Shown one piece after another: positions 56,467 to 64,000 of a stretch of DNA of 64,000 nt (positions are counted from its first letter, which is position 1; the number at the start of each line of letters is the position of its first letter). Under the pieces are notes generated by a model. It was given only the letters and a program-made list of their open reading frames with translations. It made no database searches and was not told the origin of the DNA. The stretch comes from Anastatus disparis (taxonomy: Eukaryota; Arthropoda; Insecta; Hymenoptera; Eupelmidae). The stretch covers positions 19,734,001 to 19,798,000 of the forward strand of contig JAFFSR010000220.1 of the NCBI GenBank assembly GCA_017163975.1, read 5' to 3'. A program made the translations under genes and the position numbers.

Positions 56467-59209
56467 ATGGCTGAACCAAGTAATGCTAAAATAATAGTAA
56501 GTAAAAAATTATTTTATGTAAACAATACATAACCTCAATTTTCAAAACCGGCTTAATAATTTTACAAAAAAGTAGTTATATTACATTAATAATTTGATAT
56601 TTTCTTTATTTTAATATTATTTGAATGTATATTTATTCGTATTGTTTGTAATCAATTTCTATTTATACATAAAATCATAAAATTTCATAAATTTAGCTAT
56701 TGTATATTAAACTTTTATAGTATAAGTTGAATGTATTTTAAAAAATATTTAAATTGATTGCAATATTTTCTATTATTATGCGATTTACATTTTTGATAAA
56801 TTTTAGGCAATCCCTGATGATATTTGCAAAAAAGCTGGTACTGCTGCAGTATGGGTTGGTTCCAACAAACTATCAGTTTTTTCATATAAACATGTGAATG
56901 TACATTCTAAAGGTTGATATTAATTATTTTATGTGTTTTATCAAAATTAAAAGAATTTTATTTAAATTTCAATTTTTTACTTTTGGTATTTTAGACCAGC
57001 CAAGCAGCTTTGCTCCTTGTGAAGCAAAAGTACATTTTCTTAGACCTGAAGTAATTTTGTTTTGTCCTCCACTCCGCAAATTAGTAAATGAAAGCAATGG
57101 TGTCTTTTTGTCTGTTCAAAAGCTACAATGTTCTCCTACAGCAAGTAATTCAAGGCCAGAAATGTTAAAATACAGTAAACAATATCGTTCCATTTTAAGA
57201 GCTTGCGTTGAAGAATTACAAGATCTTGCTGAAAAATGTACCGATGAAAAAAAATCGCTCTATGAAAATTTGCAGACTATATTTTATAATATTGAATGTG
57301 CTTGGCATTTGACAGAAATACTTTATGTAGATGTTATTCCAGGAGATGTTGTTTTACCTCAACTTCTTGAATGGGTAAGGTTTCACTTTCCTTCAAGAGA
57401 AATAATGGCCATGAAAATTTTAGCTAAGAAGAAAATAGGTGCAGATCTTGAATGCCCTGATTACTGGGAAGCTGTAATTGGTACTGCTTTACATGGAAAA
57501 CTTGATATTGTAAGAGCTCTTCTTGCGTTACACAGTAAAGCTGATCATTCAGCATTTATGGCTGCTGAAAATTCACTCAGAAATATGCCAATTTATAATA
57601 TATATGGTGGTTATTCAGTTAAAGAATTTACAATAAGATGGAAGCAATGGCAAATGAGTTTATCACAAAGTATTGACAGCAAGGCTTTTAGTATTGAACC
57701 TAATTTAGAGGCACTCATGAGGGTAAATTTTCTTTTTCTTTTACATTATTACTATATAGCTTATTTTTTAACAATTTTTTTAAAGTTAAAAATCAAATGT
57801 ATATTTAATTTATCAGCTAGTAGTAGGAGAGGAATTTTGGGAATTTTCAAAATATACTGAAGCATGGTATGAATTATTGGCATCAAAATTATTTTATTCT
57901 GCCCCATGTTGCAAACAACCAGAACTTGCTCGCCATGCAAATAGTATTGCAGTTAAATGGCAATCAAACAAGCAAACATCTTTGGTATCTCTAGATAATA
58001 TTATCCTAGCTTTAATGGAAAGTGACTTGCATCAAGTTATTAAAGAAATACAATACATGAATGATAACGGCTGGTTTGCTGCACATTTAACAGACTTACT
58101 TTGTCATTGTGGACGTTTGAATATTATGGACAAAAATCAAATCAAGTAAATTTCAAAATATATTTAAACAAGAAATAAAAGTAATAGCTATATTATTTAA
58201 TCTAATATTTTATTTTCTAGCGTCACTGATTTACTTCACGAGTCTTTAATATTAGATTATGGCAGTACTCTAATGAGTCATCATTCACTATGGCAGTGTG
58301 GTGCCAGTTACTTAGAACACTGTCCCGAACAAGGACTGTCAAGATTAGAAACACTTTTAGAAACCATTCCTTTGGGAAATGAAGCCAGAGTACGCAAAAT
58401 TATAAATGTTGCAAAAGAAAATGATTTACCTCATCTTGGTAACTAACACAATTTTTTCTCAATTTTATAAATAAATATTAATTTAATATTGCACCTTATA
58501 AATATTTTTAAAAAATTTCAGCTTCCAGTATATGTAAAATTCAAGGAATTAAATGTATTAATCAAGGCCGCCTTGGCAACGCATTAGCTTGGGCATTAAA
58601 AGGTCAAGACAGTATGTTTGCAAGTCACATCGCTGATCGTTTTCTCAAACATTATGTTGAACATGCGGAAATTCAATGCCGGGATCTGCTGGAAAACCTT
58701 GGCTCGTGTATGCTTGCTAGCGATAGGCTAACATTCCTCGGTTAGTCTTCTAAAAAATTCTTTATTTTAAAAAAATAATCTTTTAAATGATTTCTTATTT
58801 TTAAATATTTTTTAGGAAAATATTGTGAATTTCATCAGATGTATGGTATTGGAGAGTTCAAAGAGGCTGCAAGACTTCTTGTTTCTCTAGTTGTTTCAAA
58901 TTTAACGCCGTCATAGTAAGTCACTTAAAAAATTTTTTCATCAACTTTTAGACAATTTTATAAATATTTAATAATTTATAAATTACTATTTTTTTTTATA
59001 GCTTTTGGTCAATACTTCTAACAGACGCCATTCCACTTTTGGAGACAGATGAACTTGTCTTCTCATCAGAAAATACATACGAATTACTTCGGGCCCTCGA
59101 GAGATATGGTGATGATCCTAAATTTCAAGATAAAGTCAAGATATTTAGATTAGCAGCAGCACGAAATCTAGCTAGGGCGTTTATCATCGAGGCTAGTCAG
59201 CCTGATTAA
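56467..59209 (+). CDS. Nup85: Nucleoporin Nup85, 8 exons
   Basis: Scaffold subunit of the Nup107-160 (Y) complex of the nuclear pore. Exons: 56467-56496, 56807-56912, 56995-57722, 57817-58145, 58221-58438, 58522-58740, 58816-58915 and 59002-59209. All phases agree, giving 645 aa against about 656 in vertebrates. Recognisable family blocks: RKLVNESNGVFLSVQKLQ, YRSILRACVEELQDLAEK, EILYVDVIPGDVVLPQLLEW, MRNMPIY-type NSLRNMPIY, DNIILALMESDLHQVIKEI with WFAAHLTDLLCHCGRL, CKIQGIKCINQGRLGNALAW, DRLTFLGKYCEFHQMYG, SFWSILL-type YFWSILLTDAIPLLE, and ARNLARAFI near the end. The fold is all-helical ACE1. The first coding exon is only 10 codons. The intron 2 donor is a weak GTTGAT. An open frame beginning at 56898 reads through this intron and is not a start. 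Confidence 0.96.
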
Positions 59210-59303
59210 AAATTTATAATACTTAAATGTAAAAGAGGACGTGTATATACTTCATTTTTTAACAAATTTATTATTAAGTCAATGTTAATGTCGCTGTTTT
59301 GGA

Positions 59304-59565
59304 AATTGAGCAAAATCACTTGAAAATCTAAAATTTTGTTTTTGACATGTTGATTGTGTTAGTTTAATGCTATTTTATTTTTATTATTTAAAAACTTAAA
59401 TTTTGTAATGATTATCCAAAAATATTTTTTTTAAATTAAAAAAATATCTGATTTAATTTAAGATAATAAAAGTTTTAATTGTAGACTTGATATATATGTA
59501 TTTGTAAATAATAAATCAAATTTTCTAAATGAAAAATTTCATTTTTAAGTGATTTTTGCTCGATT
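59304..59565. mobile_element. Inverted-repeat (MITE-like) element
   Basis: Imperfect terminal inverted repeats. The left arm reads AATTGAGCAAAATCACTTGA and continues AAAT. The right arm on the minus strand reads AATCGAGCAAAAATCACTTA and continues AAAAT. They are about 260 bp apart, with AT-rich non-coding interior. Target duplication is unclear. Confidence 0.4.
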
Positions 59566-60174
59566 AAAATTGAATCAATTTTTTGTACTAAACAAAATAG
59601 GAAAAAAAATGCAAAATTATTTTTAATTTTTTTTTTAAACCAACTATGCAATTTATTGAAAGGTCATTGTTAAGCGGTTAGTGTACGTATCGAATTCGTA
59701 CTAATATTCGTATCAACTTGTAATTTTGAACATAAATATAATTTTTCATACTAAAAGATAATCTTATTTGTTCATTCATAACTTAAGGTAAACAAATAAA
59801 ACGGTCGTAATAGGCTGATTTTATTCAACATTTGATATTGGAGTCAAGGCTTAAAATACTCTAAACCACGATTACGCGCATCTCAAATCACAGTATATAA
59901 CATGATCTACTTATAGGGAAGGAAGAGTGTTAAAGTAACGTTCTGATATATCCCAATGATTAAATAGAAAGTTGAAAGGCGTTGTGTAGTTTGTTACTGT
60001 GCATACTTTCTAACAATGACGTTTAGTTTTTATGTACAAGCTTAGAATGAACAACATTTTATATAATGTTAGTTTAGACTTTCCAGTTTGAAATTGCATA
60101 AGAATTGTTAATGATTAATATTGACAAAACTGTAATTTTTAGACATAATTTTAAAAATTTTATAAGCTTATTAT

Positions 60175-60199
60175 CTAATAATAATAATAATAATAATAT
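60175..60199. repeat. (AAT)n microsatellite
   Basis: About eight AAT/ATA units directly upstream of SINE copy 10. Confidence 0.85.
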
Positions 60200-60200
60200 A

Positions 60201-60397
60201 GAGCCGGTAAGTGGCTCAGTCGGTAGAGCGTTGGATTCGTAATCTCGGGGTTCTGAGTTTGAATCTCGCTCTCGGCAGCTGATTAATAAAACCACCACTG
60301 TACGTTACATGTGTTTTGTTCACAAACACGCGAGCTCGGTCGCTGATTAGCATTACAAAATAGCATAAATATAGCGACGTTAAAGAATAAAAAAAAT
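60201..60397 (+). mobile_element. tRNA-derived SINE, copy 10
   Basis: Sense copy. It starts GAGCCGGTAAGTGGCTCAGT with an intact A box, has anticodon region GGATTCGTAATCTC and a diverged B box AGTTTGAATCTC, then body, terminal TAGCGACGTTAAA and A-rich tail. The head matches fragment copy 6, defining a GAGCCGGT subfamily. Confidence 0.9.
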
Positions 60398-61446
60398 TAT
60401 TGTATAATATTGTTTTATAAATTTATTAATTTTAGTATTTCCTTTTTTATAGCACTCATCAATTTCTTTTATGCGCTAATAAATAATTAACTTTTAACGA
60501 ATTCTTAAAGTTTTTGGTGATTTATTCAACATTAATAAAAAGTTTAGAAGCAAAAATTATTAAAAAACTCGATATTACTTAACATTTTTTAGTTTAATGT
60601 TTGTATAGGTGATTCATGTAAATTTTATTATAAATCTGTGTATTATTCAACTAAAAATTTATGTAATTTTAATAGTACATTCATATATGTAAAATTAACG
60701 ATGAATTAATAAATATCACATAAAAAATTATCATTTCAATCAAAGCAGAATAATAATTATTAAAAATTAAAAATGTAATCGGAATAATTCCTAATACGTT
60801 TTCCGTTACTCAACTGTAACACTAAACTTTAATTACTTAAATATGTAATCATCAATAAGCAGTTTAAAATCAATAGAATCTAAAATAAAAACTTCATTTA
60901 GAGTTTTGTTATATTTAGAAGCATATAAAGAAAAAAAAGCTAAATAAAAGGGACTATACAGGAAAATAAGTGAAAGAAGAATAATTGAAAAAATAAGTAT
61001 GTCAGTGGCCTCGTGAAAAACGTTAAGTTTAATTGATTTCGCGATCAATCACGCGTAATACGAATACAAAACTCAAACCGCAATACGAATTGCTTTAGGA
61101 TATAACATAACATACACTATACCAGCTCTTAAAAAGGAAATTCATTTGCCGTAGGTTCATCGCGCGCGACGCGTTTAAAAGTCTCTCTATACACTTTTCT
61201 TCAATAATAGTTTATGTGCGATTGAGTTATAACGTATCGATAAAAATATTGTGTAATTGCTTATAAAAACCGTTGTTTTTTTCATTTTTTTTTGCTTGTG
61301 AATGTTTTGGAATTGTTTATTAAAGTTTTAAGTAAAACTTATAAAAAAATTGTTTATTTTGTAGGTAAAGTATATGTGTTATTATTTCATTTCAATGAGA
61401 AATATATGAATCTTATTTTCACATGTTTATTTTAACTATTGGTCAT
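60398..61446. other. Intergenic, no gene seen
   Basis: AT-rich, with a CpG-containing patch near 61155-61185 (CGCGCGCGACGCG). No exon supported. Confidence 0.5.
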
Positions 61447-61648
61447 TTTTTTTTAAATTTTATTTAACGTCGCTGTATTAATGCTATCATTGCGATGCTA
61501 ATTAGCGACGAAGGTTTGTCAGTGTGATTATGAACAAAGCACATGTAATTTACAGTGGTGCTTGTATCAATTGGACGAGAGCGGGTTTCGAAGTCGGGAC
61601 CTCGAGATTATAAATCTATCGCTCTACCGAGTGAGCCACTGAAGACCT
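61447..61648 (-). mobile_element. tRNA-derived SINE, copy 11
   Basis: Antisense copy with A box TGGCTCACTCGG, mutated B box (ACTTCGAAACCC), body, GCTAATTAGC and terminal CAGCGACG followed by the A tail (T-rich at left end). Confidence 0.9.
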
Positions 61649-64000
61649 CTTGTTTCAATTTTTCAGCATAAAAGTTATATTTACATATTTCAAAAAATTA
61701 TAAATATTTACGGTAATTTTTTTTAACGATTTTGATAATTATAATTAGTTTTAATTAATAAAGCTTTTTAAAATTTTCAATGATTCGATTGCATCTAAAA
61801 ATTTCAAAATTCATTTAAAATCATAAAAAGAACTTAAAGTAGTAATCATTACACTGTATAATAATAATCTATCAATCCAAAAAATTTATAAAGAAATACA
61901 TATTGAAATTGTTTAAAAAAAAAAAATATTTTATTATAACAAGCTTATGCTTCGTTGCGTTAATAGAATTTTTAAAACGTTCAATAAAAAATTTCTAAAA
62001 AAAGTAAATATATTTGTAAAGGTGTTAGAAATTTCATAAAAGAAAAATTTAACTGCATATAAAACAAATTATTTTGTCACGGATCATAAATTTGACTTTC
62101 GATTATTTTCACTTTCATCCAAATCATTAACATCCAAGGCGTTATTTATTAAATATATACGCCAACAAATTGTGCTATCGAGTGAAGCTAATTATTACAT
62201 GATTCATATCTATTTCGTATAATCATAAACATTATGCATCGAACGAAAAACACTTTTCATTTTTTTTGAAATATTAATAATTTTAATTAGAAGAGTATTA
62301 AAACTTTAGAACATGGATTTTTTTAAAACGACGGGAGATGTTTTCTTATATAAAAATATGAAAAAACTAAAGTTCCAGACTCTCACACTCGATAGATTCG
62401 AAGCTGGGTTGTATAATAGCATTAATCTTTATGAAATATAATAATCAACATTGTTTCCAAGAACCACAAATAAAAGAATACGTATTTATTTTATGTAATT
62501 CACTAAAAAACCACAGAGTTTCAAAAAAATACTTCAGTCAACTCCGTTGATTCAAAAAACATTTGTTCTAAAGTTATTAATAATCAAAAATGAAGATTAA
62601 AAACACGAAACTTAACAGTAATTATATAAATTATGAAATATATAATTTTTAATGTTTCTAATTTTAATTCTTGACTATCGATAACTTTACAATATTTTTT
62701 GACGCTTCAATAAAAGCTTTTTTCTTTAGACTTTTCGTGTTATTTTGGCGTATTATATAAGATAAGCGTGCGCTTATTTATAGTCTTTTAAAATAATAAT
62801 GATTCATATCACATAACACTAAAAAAATTATTTACGTTTTATTTAGCTCCAAATCTATTGAGCATTGGAGTTTGTAACTGGTGAGTTAGATTAGCTTTTT
62901 TTTTTTTAATTTTTTGGAGAGATATATAACGTTAATTGTTATTGAGTAAAATTTTATTAGAGGAGTAATAATAACATGTAATTATAGATGTTAGATTGTC
63001 ACATAATCAAAATTCTTGGTAATTGTATAAAAATTTAAGATATTGAGAAAAATTTAAAAAGAATTTATTTCAAATTTTCTTAATAAAAAAATAATTATTT
63101 TTTGCATTTAATATTCGTTAAATAATGTATTAATTAATGTCATCTTACAAAACAATTTTTGAATATTTTCATTTACAATGTATTCAATTTTGTGGGCTTA
63201 GGTATGCAGAAGAAATAAATTTTTTATTCTTTTATTTCTAAACAGACCGTAAAAAATAAGACACAATTATTAATTTAATAGACGTTTTTATTTTCTAAAG
63301 TTCCTAATGTCATGTATTATTAATAAAAATTATAAAATTTAGAATAAGAACTGTCAGTACTTCAACGGAGAGGAAATTGTCTCGATAAATACAAGGAAAT
63401 GTTTTGAATAATTTTGAATTTAATTTCTAATTTCGATAGATTTTCTCCTATAATAATCGGGCTTAAAGAGAATTTTTTTATTCAAGATTTTCTTTAAAAA
63501 ACATATTTGAAAGGAATTCCTTACTTGATTTATTAAGGTTGACGTATCACTGCAATGCAGTTAATACTATTGAAAGTACGATATTGATAAAGCATAAAAA
63601 TAAATACATAAAAACACATTAAAAAAATATATAAAAATTAAATGTATGTAACTGAGAGTATACGAAAAAATCAATGTTTAAGATTTCATTCAAAGCAATT
63701 TTTTTTTTATAAAAAATAAAAAAATTTAATTTAAAAATTACATGAATAAACTATATTTTACTCAAATGCACTAATACGTAAATAATTAATATATATAACG
63801 AATTCTATTTTAATTCTATTTCTTAGAAATTAAAAGAAAAATTCATTCCTTACTAAACGAATCATAAAAAAGAAGTCAAAGCAATTATTCAATAGACGTT
63901 CCAATTTCCTAAAGTCTTTTGATATCATTAATTTGTTCAAATATCATCATTACGTTAATTACGATAATGTAAAAAAAGAAAGAAAAAAAAAACGGAGCAG
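61649..64000. other. Intergenic AT-rich end of window
   Basis: No gene I can support. There is a diverged direct repeat (63251-63324 and 63865-63932) and a short minus-strand exon-like frame at 62084-62187 that could be the last exon of a gene lying beyond the window. Confidence 0.4.
63251..63932. repeat. Diverged direct repeat pair
   Basis: About 70-bp units at 63251-63324 and 63865-63932 share CAATTATT-AATAGACGTT, TTTCCTAAAGT or TTTCTAAAGTT, and AT(T)ATTAAT-type ends in the same order and orientation. Confidence 0.4.

Larger units (their letters stand above)
59210..60200. other. Nup85 downstream intergenic region
   Basis: AT-rich, with AATAAA near 59507 as a possible Nup85 polyadenylation signal, the inverted-repeat element described separately, and an AAT triplet run just before SINE copy 10. 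No gene seen. Confidence 0.5.

Noticed and set aside
56898..56994. Open frame start upstream of Nup85 exon 3
   Set aside because: It reads through intron 2. The conserved N-terminus is provided by exons at 56467 and 56807.
59660..59720. tRNA-like sequence near 59,660 (GGTCATTGTTAAGCGGTTAG)
   Set aside because: The A-box resemblance is weak and no B box at proper spacing or SINE body follows.
17041..61648. SINE heads as functional tRNA genes
   Set aside because: A and B boxes are present, but the acceptor and anticodon stems pair poorly (for example ATGGA against TCTCG). Every copy is followed by the same body and A tail, so they are tRNA-derived repeats.
1..64000. CRISPR arrays, bacterial operons, viral genes, autonomous transposase or reverse transcriptase
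   Set aside because: None seen. Repeats are SINEs, MITEs and microsatellites only, and all supported genes are intron-type eukaryotic genes.

Overview
This is a stretch of AT-rich animal nuclear DNA, almost certainly from an insect. Protein-coding genes are split by short GT-AG introns. They include one insect-type ephrin, the ribosome-biogenesis factors RRP9 (U3-55K) and LTV1, a low-molecular-weight protein tyrosine phosphatase and the nucleoporin Nup85. There are no operons or bacterial signals. A parasitoid or other hymenopteran is my guess at the order, but the window alone cannot prove it.

Layout. 1-16,345: about 16 kb of pyrimidine/purine-patterned low-complexity DNA with no coding exon I can support, read as upstream or first-intron sequence of the ephrin gene. 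16,346-27,023: four coding exons of ephrin (+), lacking the first (signal-peptide) exon. 27,024 to about 36,400: strikingly A/purine-rich sequence that begins at the ephrin stop codon, possibly a very long 3' UTR. 37,000-43,000: a transposon-rich strip, then RRP9 (-). RRP9 is divergent from ACP1/LMW-PTP (+, 43,078-45,711). A 5S rRNA gene sits inside ACP1 intron 1. 46,400-51,800: a cluster of three unrecognised genes for secreted proteins (-, +, -). One of them, at 46,423-47,019, is a two-exon 96-aa gene too short to show up as an ORF. 53,816-55,246: intronless LTV1 (+). 56,467-59,209: Nup85 (+, 8 exons). 59,210-64,000: intergenic, with two SINEs and inverted or direct repeats.

Repeats. A tRNA-derived SINE family is present in eleven recognisable copies, two of them incomplete, plus one doubtful remnant. 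It is found in ephrin introns and throughout 37-62 kb but is absent from 1-16 kb and 27-37 kb. There is also a palindromic MITE flanked by TTAA (piggyBac-like) with a second half-copy, a second fold-back element, and a third inverted-repeat element.

How the genes relate. RRP9 and LTV1 both act in small-subunit ribosome assembly, and Nup85 in the nuclear pore. This is ordinary housekeeping synteny. The unusual part is the secreted-protein island between ACP1 and LTV1. Its two small members share gene structure (signal-peptide exon, phase-1 intron, single second exon) and a faint sequence pattern. It is the best candidate here for an undescribed, lineage-restricted system.
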